From Himantopus leucocephalus (taxonomy: Eukaryota > Chordata > Aves > Charadriiformes > Recurvirostridae), in NCBI GenBank assembly GCA_003993805.1, contig RSEF01000019.1, positions 10,297,184 through 10,361,183 on the forward strand: a DNA stretch of 64,000 nt, given 5' to 3'. The notes under the pieces were generated by a model. It was given only the letters and a program-made list of their open reading frames with translations, did no database searches and was not told where the DNA came from. The translations under genes were made by a program, and so were the position numbers. Positions 53,155 through 63,991 of the stretch are shown in pieces (the first letter of the stretch is position 1; each line of letters begins with the position of its first letter).

Positions 53155-56100
53155 ATAAAACCGTTTCCCACTATAAAACACAAACTAACCTAAATTAATA
53201 AACCAATATAACTTTTAAACATTTCCATTTTATGAATAATGTTAGAACATTCATTTGTGTTTTGAACCTAAATTATATTAATATTTACCAAGGAAAATAA
53301 AGAATAATTAAGGATATAACTATAAGCAGGTACTACAGATGGAATATAAATTAACAAACCTATCTACCCCTTCCTAGTAAATCCACTCAGGATAGGTTTT
53401 TAGGTACATCAGAAGTCATTATTCAATAGAACAATTCACACAAGGATTCACACATTCAGACTAAAGAATTAGATTGAAAAAAAAATTAATTTTGAGTAAC
53501 TTCAAAGATTCTATTGAAAATTCTGGCACCTTTAAGCACACCCATTGAGAATACCAACATCTTACACAGTGGATGATCATTACAGTACATCTTCTGACCT
53601 AAATACCTTTGTAATGGTCTTACAACAGCAATTAACACACACCTTCTAAAATTCTTTTACAGCTGAATGTTTTTTGAGTAATTGTATTTAACAGATCCTT
53701 CAATGTCACTACAAGAAAAGACCAGTTCAGAAAACAGCTTCTCCACTTCATTCTAATGACCACGGGAATCGCTCTTTCTTGTGGATAAAGACAGAGGCTG
53801 AGCACCCTCCTGTGCAGTGAGCAAAAATTACAACTGCCCTTTGTGGCTCCGCTATCTAATTTTCATTCAAGGCTCTACCTATACATAAAACCCAAGACTC
53901 CGGGATCTAATTCACTGGTTTTAAAGCAATTATATGACACCATTTCAGTGGAACTACTCAGTTTAGAATGACTTAACAGAAATGAGCACACTGCTGTACA
54001 CAGAGTAAGATTTCTGGAAACCTCAGGGAACAAGATGATGTCATTGCATTATAAAAATATCTAGTTCAAATTCTTTGTGAGTCTGCTTGACAAAGCGTAC
54101 ATGATCAGACTTCAACAGTGAAATTCAGGCTCCTCTGCCATCACTCCAGTGATGAGTTTTCAAAACTAGTTTCTATTCTTCGGTGCTTTAAATATGGGAG
54201 CTCAGGAACTGTTTTCTTGTGCTCAAAATTCAAACTGAAGTAAAGGTTGTATAATTGCACAAGCTAATTTTAAAAAGATTGAGCATTCAAAGCTCAGGAA
54301 GCATTCAAATTTTAAAGGTCATTTGAGCCTCTCAGCAAGACTTTCAAATCCTTCAAACAATTTAAACTAAACCCCCTTAATTTTGCAAAAGTCTTCCATA
54401 GTCAAGTAACATTTTGTGTAGAATGAAGACAACCAGTAAAGCCTTTGAATATTCAGGACATTCTGCTATTTTACAGACTCTTGCAGGGAAATAATTTTTT
54501 ACCACATCATTGACTACAATTCCTTTCCACATCTCTGAGATCAGTTCCTTTAAATTTCACCAAAGATGTTCGCTGTGTACATCTAATTTTCAAGGACTAG
54601 TTCCTTCCACACCTTCTGATGAAAAATAGTGATATAAGAGTTTATTATGAGGAAAAAAAGATGAAGATTGTAATCCCTTAAACTGTTCTACGCAGGAGGA
54701 CTTCTGCAGAGCTCCTTTGGGAATTAGGATACAAAATATTTTCTTCTAATATTTCTATGTATAGAACGAGCTCTCAGCAACTTTTAGTACAATGTACCTG
54801 TTGAAAAAGTAAGTATTGTGCTGCCAGGGCACCACCAGCAGAGTTCCATGAGTTTCAGTGTTTGTTCCAATATTGTCTCATGCATGTAACAACCACAGGG
54901 AAAACAGGAATACACTGATGAAATCTGCTGATGGTATCAATTAAGAAGGTACCACCTATACCTAGGAGGATGAGAAAGTCTGGGATACTTGTATCTGAGC
55001 AGATATATACACCTGAAAACATGCCTGGACACCAATTCCGCCATCAGTATGACATTTATGGGCACCCTAGGAGGACAGTCCAAAATACAGATTGGTAAAT
55101 TTATTATCAGATATTACATGACCTAATGTATGCAATACCCATGGAAAAAGACTTCCAATTTTATGTTAATAATCCCTGAAATCTTTCTTGTGTCAGTAGT
55201 TACTAAATCCAGAGATCATTAACAGCACCATGAAAACATACCTGTTAAATAACGACATCACTGAAGAGTTACATACCTTCTAATGAGCTGTGAATTGGAG
55301 ATAAATCAGCGAGTGACCTGCATGAGGAAACATTATTGATTAATAAGCTGCCATGAATTAATTTCGTATTTCCAGTGCATGTAACAATGAAAAACAGTTT
55401 GAGAACAACTTTGATTTAAAACTACATTTGTACTTTAATGCATTTTATAATTATAAAAAAGAAACAGCTGAATGAGGCTTTTATATTTATACACTTCCAA
55501 GCAATGTACAGAAGGCATGCATAATTTCCAACCATAAAATACTATTTAAAAATAAAAGATTTATAATTGCTTTTCCTGATTTGAGAATCAAATTAAGATT
55601 TTTCACATTGTCCTTCATAATCCAAACACTATGCAAATGATCAACTGAGCAAAGAGTAAGAGAATGAACAATATGGCATAGCATAAGTCAAACACAACAG
55701 TTTTGTGTTATCCTTGGAAGGATGGGGATATAGTCATTTAATTCTTAGAGTACTTCCAGCCAAGCATCTGAAATCTGCATTGGTGCTGCTATTGAGCAGT
55801 ATTGTGATAATTAGGCAGAAGTACTATAGAAATTAGGTCTTCTGAGTTCAGAGGCCCTACAGAACAGGCGGCTTGTGGGTTTATTTAATACTTCAGTGTA
55901 TCTGTAGTAACTAGCCCAGGTTTCTTCCAGTACATCAGCCACAGCCCAAGTGAAATGCAGAGGATATGAGGCCTGAAATTTCCAGTCAAGAAATTCTAGG
56001 TGTGGGTTCCAAAATCATCACAAAAGTAGACCAAATTGCTGCAGGTTCCTCCTCAAAAACCTACCTCCAACAGAAACAGAGACACGTCCAGTGTTTTCAG

Positions 56101-56276
56101 CTTCTTCCTCAGGTATAAAAGAAAAGGTTTATGGTTAGATAGTATGTGTTACTAAACTCCAGGCCACTTAGCTCTTCCAAACACTGTTTTTCACCTCATG
56201 AGATCTGATACCTAAGTGCCCGTCCTTCCCCTCTCCCAGGGTTACTGACCCCACAGCATTTCTGTATTTAAAATTT

Positions 56277-56307
56277 TGAATTAAAACAGTATTTCTGTTT
56301 TAATTCA
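56277..56307. repeat. Perfect 13-bp inverted repeat with a 5-nt loop
   Basis: TGAATTAAAACAG (56277-56289), loop TATTT, then its exact reverse complement CTGTTTTAATTCA (56295-56307). It lies about 0.45 kb before the RNFT1 CpG island. As RNA it would be an AU-rich hairpin; as DNA it could be the relic of a small palindromic element. Confidence 0.85.
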
Positions 56308-56856
56308 GAACAACACAGAACCGATTTTCAAAACTGCTCAGATATTAGGCACCAGTTTAAGTGTGAGCTGCATACCTAAACACTTTTAGAGAAGTATCTG
56401 AGCCAAGGAAAACAGATGCCATTTCTGGATGCAAACTAATTTATTCAAGAGCATATTTTGAAAGAAAACCCTGTATCTATTTAATTTCAAGCTTCTCCTA
56501 AGAGCTCCAGCAGCACTAACTAGGGCAGATTTTCCTCAGGTTTCCTAGGAGGCAAAGCCAATTTCCAGACAGCAGGACTTCCCTGCGGTGAGCACTAATC
56601 GCCGCCGAGAAATAATAATATCGCAGTACATACAGATACTTTCATATATTTCTTAATTTCCTTCGTTATTATTGCCTTCCCAGGTTAATTTTAATTGAGG
56701 CTTTAAATAAAAAGCAACAGGAACCACTGCTCTCCCCTCTCCCGCCCCGGCGGGCCCGTCCCTGAGGCGAGCCCCCCCTCACCGCCCCGCAGGGCCCCCC
56801 CCGGCCGCCTCCCCGTCCCCTGACGGGGCGAAGGCCTCGACGAGCCGCGGCCGCTC

Positions 56857-56870
56857 GTTGCCAGAGCAAC
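56857..56870 (+). promoter_or_regulatory. RFX-type X-box
   Basis: GTTGCC-AG-AGCAAC fits the consensus GTTRCC-N(0-3)-RGYAAC with both half-sites complete. RFX factors bind such imperfect palindromes close to start sites, notably in ciliary genes. The site lies 124 nt before the first ATG of the leader. Confidence 0.7.
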
Positions 56871-56884
56871 CCCCAGCTCGGAGC

Positions 56885-56915
56885 CTTCCTCCTCCTCCTC
56901 CTCCTCCTCCTCCTC
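56885..56915. repeat. (CCT)n microsatellite in the RNFT1 promoter
   Basis: About nine to ten CCT/TCC units with a further imperfect stretch after it. It may be partly transcribed as 5' leader. Confidence 0.9.
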
Positions 56916-57047
56916 TCTCGGCTCCTCCTCTTCCTCCCCCCGCCGCGCCCTCTCCCACCCACTCGGCCTCGGCGGCGGCGATGGAGGCGGCGGGCGGCCG
57001 CGGCCTGGGCAGCGGCGCCGGGCGGGAGGCGCCGGCCGCCTGATGAG
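56900..57047 (+). other. RNFT1: RNFT1 exon 1 (5' leader; start approximate)
   Basis: The exon ends at a donor, ATGAG then GTACCG, in the CpG island. The 5' end is not visible in the sequence and is given approximately. It is joined by inference to the acceptor before 58973. Exon 1 has no ATG in frame with the main ORF, so it is taken as non-coding apart from the uORFs. Human RNFT1 has a longer isoform with extra N-terminal residues. Here exon 2 is open upstream of the ATG (DKIARIWTRKKPT) but finds no start in the visible exon 1. Confidence 0.55.
56981..57043 (+). other. RNFT1 leader uORF 1 (20 codons)
   Basis: ATG in a strong context (GGCGATGG) opens a Gly/Ala-rich 20-codon frame starting MEAAGGRG and ending in TGA at 57041-57043. 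The next ATG (57043-57045) overlaps that stop (TGATG) and opens a second uORF. Neither is in frame with the RNFT1 start in exon 2. Confidence 0.55.
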
Positions 57048-58972
57048 GTACCGCCGCCGGGCTGGTGCTGGGGGAGGGCGGGAAAGGGGCTTCCTCGGCG
57101 GCCGCTCCCCCTCAGAGCCCACAGCGGGGGTGGGGGGGGAGGAAGCGGGGACGCGCCTCCAGGGTCACCCCCTCCCCGCGCCGGGGCTTCTGTGGAGGCC
57201 GGCGGGGACCCCCTCCTCAGCGGCTGACCCCTTCCCGCCGCCTCCGAGGGGGCTGGCGGCCACCTCCGGCGGCGGCGCGGCCCTCCCCGGGGCCGCGGGA
57301 GAGGCCGCCGCGGCCCAGCGCGAAGCCGCCCGCCCGAGGGCGACGGGAGGCAGCGGCCCAGGAAGAGACGGGGAACGTTCGAGGAGAAGAGCCTTTCTCA
57401 AAGAGCGTATTTTATCTCGTTAGGGGGGTGGGGGGAGAAATTCTGGAAGCCCTCCGCCGCCCGCGGATCCCTTACGCTTTGAAATCTCGGTTAATAACTT
57501 AAGTTACTTGAAAGTTTGTTAGGCAGAGCGCCAGGGGAAGCCGCATTACCCGAACAATGGGATCGCTCACTCGTTTTAAACACCGAACTGACAGTTTTTG
57601 CAGAAGCAGGCCCTAAAACGTGAACTGAAGAGTGCTAATGAGATAATTTTTATTTTATCCCCCTCCTTTTAAAAACAGCGTTCGTGGCCTGATCCTGCAG
57701 ACACACTTGAGTAATACTGTTCACACAAGTCAATACGATCTCCAGTTTATTTGCTTTATTCATGGGCACAAAATTACAGAACATGAATTTTGGGTGGATT
57801 GAAGGATGACGTAATCTTTGGCCAACAAAAATACAGTAGTAGTAGCAGCAGCACTTCTAAATGGTAGTAAGTTCCTGTATTCATTGTTTAAATTAATGCA
57901 ATTTACTCTTCTAATGTAATCTCCATTTAAAGGCTAAAGAATTCTAGGTTTGTTCGAATATGTTAAGAACTTCTTGCCGTGCAAAACCAATTTTGCTTTA
58001 ACCTTTTTGCATCCCCAATGAAACTAGCTATATACACTAAGATTTGGAAAAAATAATTTCCAAGAGGAATCTGAAAGAGTGTGAATTATAGAAAAAGGAT
58101 TATAACAAAATTCCCAATTCAATAATATTATTCAATAGTGACAAGTATTGTGCCAAATCCAGCATTCTCCAAAGTCATTACTCTTGCGTCACACCGGTCC
58201 AGCAAAGTAGATTTAACACTATTTGACTGATGTAAAGACTGACACAAAGTGAAAAACTGCCCAGAAAGATGCCAAAGGAAAGATAAATACGGCCCCATTT
58301 GGGTGGTCTCACTGTTAGATTACTGCTTGTTGGCTGCACTTCTTTTTTCACCTAGACCAGATGGTCCAGGCTCTTTTAAATGCTTCCTACAAAATGGACT
58401 AACCTGGTTCTGCTCACTTAACCCAGACAGGATAATCTCGTTAATCTCATAATGGCCCTCAATTTTGAGCATGCACTGGCTTTTGACTAGACTTGTCTGA
58501 ACAAATGCTTACCGTTTTATGGATGTATGTAAATGTACTCCTTGCTTCCTTCCCATCATTGTTTGCTCTTTCTTTGGCCTACTACTGTTACTATTTTTGT
58601 GAAATTATGCAGCGCTTCCAAGATCTCTTCTGCACAAGCTAGTGCTGGTCTCCTATTCAGCGGCTTTTGCTGTTCTGATCTGCACTGAAGCAACTTTAGA
58701 TTTTACTAAGGCAGACAGGTTCACTGCAGGCTAGAAAATCTGCACATGAATGAAAGGAAGTCATTTAATATGGCACACAGAAAGTTGCCCTGTGGAGACA
58801 GGGTGCAAACCCAGCATGCCAGCTTTCAGAACGAAGACAGTGTCTGTCAGAATTTTACTTCATGCAGGCAATCACTCAGTACAATCTATTGTATTTTTGT
58901 GTTGGTTTTTTTTTTTTTACCTTGAACTAGTTATCTCTTCCTTCAACTGTAACTTTTTATATCCCACTCTAG
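57048..58972 (+). other. RNFT1: RNFT1 intron 1
   Basis: The first 380 nt are CpG island. The rest is AT-rich, with an old repeat scar near 57677-57760 and a T run just before 58920. No exon-like stretch was recognised between the leader and the first coding exon. Confidence 0.65.
57677..57760. mobile_element. Decayed repeat of the 'gatcctgca' type
   Basis: GTGGCCTGATCCTGCAGACA followed by CACTTGAGTAATACTGTTCA and CACAAGTCAATAC resembles the left arm of the same old palindromic repeat seen at 50193. Only one arm is clear. Confidence 0.4.
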
Positions 58973-59013
58973 GAGACAAAATAGCAAGAATCTGGACCAG
59001 AAAAAAACCCACC

Positions 59014-59389
59014 ATGCAACCAAGTTGCACTCATCTCCACAACATCCAAGGGAGTGGTGATGACTCTTCATCTTCTCAGAGCACCCACGCAGTGAGGTTG
59101 TCAGGAGAGAGCTCATGCCATCATAGCGGAGATGTTCGCTTACAGCTAAACCCTGCTGTGGGAGAAGCCAGAGAAAACGCGAGTTCCCGGCATTCAAGGC
59201 CAGGTTCCCAGAGTCGCTCACACGGACATGCCCACAGCGAAGCAGTGGGGCTCGACGATTCCACTCCAGACTCGGAGGAACACAGCGGCAGCTCCCTCTC
59301 AGAGCTCAGATGCCTCCTCCAGTGGCTGCACAAAAGTCTGCCGTATATCTTGATTCTGTGTGTCAAACTGATCATGCAGCACATAATTG
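59014..59389 (+). CDS. RNFT1: RNFT1 first coding exon (residues 1-125)
   Basis: The exon begins at 58973 after acceptor CACTCTAG. The chosen start, CCCACCATGC, has a near-ideal Kozak context and aligns with the MQ- start of human RNFT1. It encodes MQPSCTHLHNIQGSGDDSSS, an SSCHHSGDV block, a His/Ser-rich stretch (SRSHGHAHSEA), the acidic DDSTPDSEEHSG, and then SLPYILILCVKLIMQHII, the first membrane segment. The donor GTAGAG leaves one G. The reading frame is open upstream of the ATG to the acceptor, so a longer N-terminus from an alternative first exon is possible. Confidence 0.93.
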
Positions 59390-59715
59390 GTAGAGTATAA
59401 CAAAATAAGGTCTGAGAGAACAGACCCCTCCCCCCAAAGAGATAAACTAATAACCATGCCTGAAATGTAATTCAATTTCTTTTTAGCTTTATTTTTATTT
59501 GCTTTATTCATCAGAAAGAGATTTACTGAACTACATTTCAGTGGCTTCTGCTTCCTTTGCTGGCATATGTACAATGCGCTTAATTATTCTGGCTTGATAG
59601 TCTGAGCTATTAATTGTAATTACAAAGACACATTAGAAATGGCTGGTTTTTTAACCCAGTTCAGTAATTATTTTTTTTATTTTCTTGTGTATAACTGACC
59701 CTTTTTTCCTAATAG

Positions 59716-59792
59716 GCATTTCTCTTGGAATTGGGCTGCTAACAACTTATATGTATGCAAACAAAAGCATAGTAAATCAGGTTTTTCTAAGA
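59716..59792 (+). CDS. RNFT1: RNFT1 coding exon 3
   Basis: 77 nt between acceptor CCTAATAG and donor GTAAGT. With the leftover G it reads GISLGIGLLTTYMYANKSIV then NQVFLR and ends on a codon boundary. It continues the membrane region and is nearly identical to the mammalian segment, which has F where TTYMYA has Y. Confidence 0.93.
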
Positions 59793-60412
59793 GTAAGTAC
59801 CACCATATGCAACAAAATTCTGTAAGTTAACCAAGACCTTTATCCATCAATTTTTGAAAGAAATGTGAATGGAGATACTGTTTTATTTACTTAATAATAT
59901 TAGGTGTCAAGGTTTCAAGATGGAAGTAAAGTCTTAATGCTTCTGTACAGTGTAGAGCTTCTCAGATAAGTAAGGCTTGCAAAATTCAAAGAGGTTTTTT
60001 CCTCTGACTTTAAATATTGAAATCACTTCAACTGGTAAAAGCTTTTTGCAATTAATGGAAGAACTTAACTCTATTTGTGGAATCAAACAGCAGTTGACAG
60101 TTTAAACTTTCAGCTGTCTCTGTCCACTCCCAAAGGAAAATTTGTTGTTTCTTTAGAGTGGGGTGGGTTTTGGTTGTGTTTTTAGAAAAAAACCTTGATA
60201 CGCATAAAAATTGTTAAGTTGAAAACATTAAAATTACTGCTTTACCTTTCCATTGAGTTCTCCTATTTTATTTAGCCTGAAATCTCTAAGATAAAATCCT
60301 CTAGTAGTGATACTCTGTTCAGGTGCAACAGACTTAGTGCTTTGGAGATACATTGAAGACACTGATACTGAGATAAGGACTGTAATTTAATGTCTTCACA
60401 ATGATCTTACAG

Positions 60413-60513
60413 GATCGGTGCTCCAAGTTGCAGTGTGCTTGGTTACTACTATACCTAACTGGATCATCTCTCCTCTTGTATTACACCTTTCATCCTCAGT
60501 CACTGTATTACAG
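60413..60513 (+). CDS. RNFT1: RNFT1 coding exon 4
   Basis: 101 nt, acceptor CTTACAG, donor GTAAGT. It encodes DRCSKLQCAWLLLYLTGSS then LLLYYTFHPQSLYY and leaves two nucleotides. The Leu-rich stretch is a membrane segment. The family has HSQSLYYS at the end; here HPQSLYYS. Confidence 0.92.
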
Positions 60514-61159
60514 GTAAGTATACAACATCTCTACTCTCAACACAAATTACTCATATTAACTGGGAACATTTTGTCTGGGCTGCTGCTGTTTTGCTTTAAT
60601 TGTGGCATTGGTTTATCTTTCATTTTCATCTCCAGTCCTCCTCTTCTGCCAAACTGAACAAGCGCTGTCCTTAAAAACAGTATGTTGGAATTTGCAAGAT
60701 TAGACCCCATACTCAGCTTAATGGCACTACTGTACCATGGCGCATGTACCTGGGCTTGATTTCTAGCTTTGACCCTACCACCTTGCCTTTGGAATACTGA
60801 ATATGGCATTCTGGGGCTCTAGGGAATTTATGTCTCCAATTTATTTTTTTTCCCCTTACCATCCTGTAGCTAAAGGCTTGGCTGTAAATCAGTCAAAGGC
60901 CGTTTTGCTAAAATGGGAAAGAAAGCCTATCTCTAGAGGATGGGCATTGTGATGAAGATACAGGAAAGAAGGTTAAAAAATGGAAAGGTTGTCAGAGATT
61001 GCAAGTGATCAATTTACAATAAAGAGTTCATTTTCTTAGCAAATATTTTTCCTCTGTGTAAACCAGGTTTCCTTTTTTAATTAAACCTGCCGTGATAATC
61101 TCTGGTTATGTTTCCTCTAAATAGGGTGCTCCACTAACTTCTGATAATTCTTTTTGTAG

Positions 61160-61313
61160 CTTAATCTTCTTAAACCCTACTGTGGATTTTAAGAACTTCT
61201 GGGAGGTACTTTGGACTGTGGGAGTCACAGACTTCATTCTGAAATTCCTCTTCATGGGCTTCAAGTGCTTTATTCTCTTGGTGCCTTCTTTTATGATGTC
61301 CTTTAAATCCAAG
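61160..61313 (+). CDS. RNFT1: RNFT1 coding exon 5
   Basis: 154 nt, acceptor TTTTTGTAG, donor GTAAGG. It completes the serine codon and reads LIFLNPTVDFKNFWEVLWTV, then GVTDFILKFLFMGFKCFILL, then VPSFMMSFKSK, ending on a codon boundary. It contains two hydrophobic segments of the multi-pass region and matches the family throughout. Confidence 0.93.
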
Positions 61314-63001
61314 GTAAGGAAACAAGCTATATTTTTGCTTCCTTATGAAGATTCTTTTATGGTAAAATGAACTAATTATTAAATTCTACTCAGAGAAAAG
61401 TCTTTTTAATTAAAGGTCAGTATATAATCTACCGCTACACTGTGGGTGAGAAAACCCTGTGGATTTCATGTTCTTCCCTGCTTGGTCCTAAGGAAGGTTT
61501 ACAGTCTGATCTGAAACAATTGCTTGTATTATGTCATTAGATAAATGGGTTTATTTTTGTCTCTAAGTGGGGGGGATGAAGAAACCTTTTATTTGCTGCA
61601 ATGTAAGAATGTGTATACAGGCGGTTAGCATGGAGCAGCTGAAGCACAGTAAATTTTTTATGTGCTCGACAGTAACTGACATGGGAAGATTTCAAGACCT
61701 GCGCATGCAAACAGCTGTTTTTTCTGTCTTTTCGCAAAATAATTCTGAATTTTCTGTTTGTTAATAAACTGAAGAAGTATTTGTGTCAGATCAATGAATT
61801 TGATTCCTAACTTAATTCCTCAAACCAGTGAAGTTTAATAATTTTCACAGAAGCCTACACTGGTTGGTGGGGTATTTATTTTTGTCTGCTTCCCAAGGTG
61901 AGACAGGCAAAACCCATTACATTTTATGTCAAAATAGCAAATACTAGTATTGGTTAAAAAAAAAATTTAAAAGTACAGTTCGTATGTGGTAGCACTTGAA
62001 CAATATGTTTTGGTAGGTTTTATCTCTTAAAATGTACCAGAACAAGTTTTTCTCAGGTACAACTGATTTCTCTAAATACTGGTTTATGATCAAGATCTCT
62101 ATTTTTTTCTACAGCTAGTGATAATAACATCCCCAAAACAGTTATTGAAAATTCCGTTACAGCAACAGTGACTAAACTGTGGCTAAATTAAAGAATGAAT
62201 CTGGTCGATAGTGGCAAATTGTGGCATTATCCAGTGTAAATTACAGAAAGAGTACTTCTTCCCCATTATAAATACAGTTTTAAAGACAAACTTCAGGAAA
62301 TAAAGTAAGAGCTAAGCTAAACATCTATGATTATACTTGCACACACAGAGAGTGCTCTGTGCAGGACACCTGTGCTTTGTAGTTGTTACTCAGTAATTTT
62401 TAGGGTGTCATTGAACTCTTTACCTGCTCAGTCCAGCTACCCTATGCTTCTTTCCTGGCCCCCCAGTTTTCTATCACCCCATCCTATTTAGGAGTTAATT
62501 ATCACAAGATAAGGCTTCTTACACAGCCATGAAATAATATTTACAGGAAAACAATTTGTAATTTATGGTTTTTTAATAAAAGAATAGGCCTTACACTCTC
62601 ATTTTTTAATCCTGAATGCAGGACACAACTCTGCTAATGACAAGCTGATCTACGTGACCAGATTTGTTTTATTTTCCTTTTTTCATGTAACTTATTTTTT
62701 TTTTAATGCTTATGAAATTAAATATGAGAGCATTGTTAAGTAGGTAGGCATCTGACAAAGCAATCCTATTTTAGCGTATTACTTTGATTTTCTGCAGTAC
62801 AGCAATCAACTGTGTTATTGTTATTCGTACAGTTGTGAGACTCATCATCTGGTCTTCATCCTTTTTCATGCTTCATATTTAGTTGTTTCAAGATATTACG
62901 AGAGGATGTTACTTGAGAGAATAACAATGCATCTTTTCTCTATATTTTAAAAATCCTTTGTGTTTTAAATCTTGAGCGATTCCTTTGCATGTCTTGCTTA
63001 G

Positions 63002-63160
63002 GGCTACTGGTACATGCTGTTAGAAGAACTCTGCCAGTATTACCGTATGTTTGTCCCCATACCAGTTTGGTTCCGTTATCTTATTGGCTATGGGGAGCTG
63101 GACAGTGTACTAGGATGGACCCTTGGGATATTGTTGGGCCTTCTCTACCTCATCCTAAAA
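63002..63160 (+). CDS. RNFT1: RNFT1 coding exon 6
   Basis: 159 nt, acceptor TTGCTTAG, donor GTATGT. It encodes GYWYMLLEELCQYYRMFVPI, then PVWFRYLIGYGELDSVLGWT, then LGILLGLLYLILK. The last part is a membrane helix. Exon length is a multiple of three and both ends are phase 0, so skipping it would keep the frame while removing 53 residues. Confidence 0.93.
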
Positions 63161-63991
63161 GTATGTAAGCTTTATATTCCTCTCAAACTATTTTGCAGTA
63201 ATTATCACTGGAGGGTTAGAGGCACATAAACTAACACATTTCTGAATGTTTCCCTGTCTTTGAACTGACCTGGAAGTTGATGCTTCGGTTTAACTGACAC
63301 AGCCTTCCCAAACTGACAGGAATACTGGCTCAGGGCACTCAGTCTTCTTCCTGCACCTGTTCTAGGAACAGATTGGGGTTGCATAGCAAAGAACACTGTT
63401 ACTATAGGTCCCCTCACAACAGACATTGATAAGACTGTTACCAGATATTGAGGAAGAGAGCATGCAAAAATAAAGGTAAAATTAATGGCGAAAAGAATCA
63501 GCATTTTCCAGGAAACTAGATTTTCTCTCTGCTAGAGTATCGTGTGTGATGCTAAACAAGTTAAACATAAGTGTTTATACCGGCTGTCTACTTCACCAGA
63601 GAGCTAATCTGCCCCAAATGTAACCAGACTCAGTACAAGTTTGGCTTTGAATACAAAAATACACTTTATAATGCTAAGATATCTTAATAATAACCCTTAA
63701 GACTATGATTATAATGCTGGTATATTTGCACTTGAGCGCTTCATTTCAGAACCTCAACATATTTTTCTTTTAAACAACAGACACCTGCTGGGGAAAAAAA
63801 TTCAGGCTAAATTCTTAGCTTGGTTATGTATTAAGCAACAAAAAGAGGGTCAGTAGGAACTATAGCTTTGCTTATGTTGGAAACTAGCAGTGACACTTCT
63901 AGCGCTGGAATCTACGCAAAAGCTTGGTAGCTTTTTAGTTCACAAAGAAAAATATTAAGCTTAACTCTTTTTTTTTTTTTTACCATTTCAG

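Larger units (their letters stand above)
25431..56720. other. About 31 kb intergenic region with no recognised gene
   Basis: AT-rich sequence between the two divergent CpG islands. I found no recognisable coding exon. Open frames of up to about 170 codons exist (for example 26227-26745 minus, 28367-28750 plus, 29869-30252 minus, 33906-34181 plus) but none resembles a family I know. A small GC-rich patch lies at about 26250-26490. Other contents are low-complexity tracts, decayed palindromic repeat scars (49920-49985, 50193-50310) and two inverted repeats. It may hold enhancers or lncRNAs that sequence alone does not show. Confidence 0.6.
56720..57430 (+). promoter_or_regulatory. RNFT1: CpG island promoter of RNFT1
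   Basis: Sharp switch from AT-rich to CpG-dense sequence spanning the RNFT1 leader exon and the start of intron 1. There is no TATA box. The transcription start is probably between about 56,870 and 56,980, judging from the X-box, the pyrimidine tract and the exon 1 donor at 57048. Confidence 0.8.
59390..63991 (+). other. RNFT1: RNFT1 introns 2-6
   Basis: Introns at 59390-59715, 59793-60412, 60514-61159, 61314-63001 and 63161-63991. All are GT-AG and short, as expected for a compact avian gene. I see no nested gene or clear repeat in them, only A/T homopolymers. Confidence 0.85.

Noticed and set aside
57043..57423. 126-codon frame starting at the second leader ATG without splicing
   Set aside because: It reads through the exon 1 donor into intron 1 and is Gly/Ala/Pro/Arg low complexity.
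58750..59013. Earlier ATG (58750) extending the RNFT1 frame upstream
   Set aside because: A clear acceptor lies at 58971-58972, and the upstream residues match nothing in the RNFT1 family, so that part is intron.
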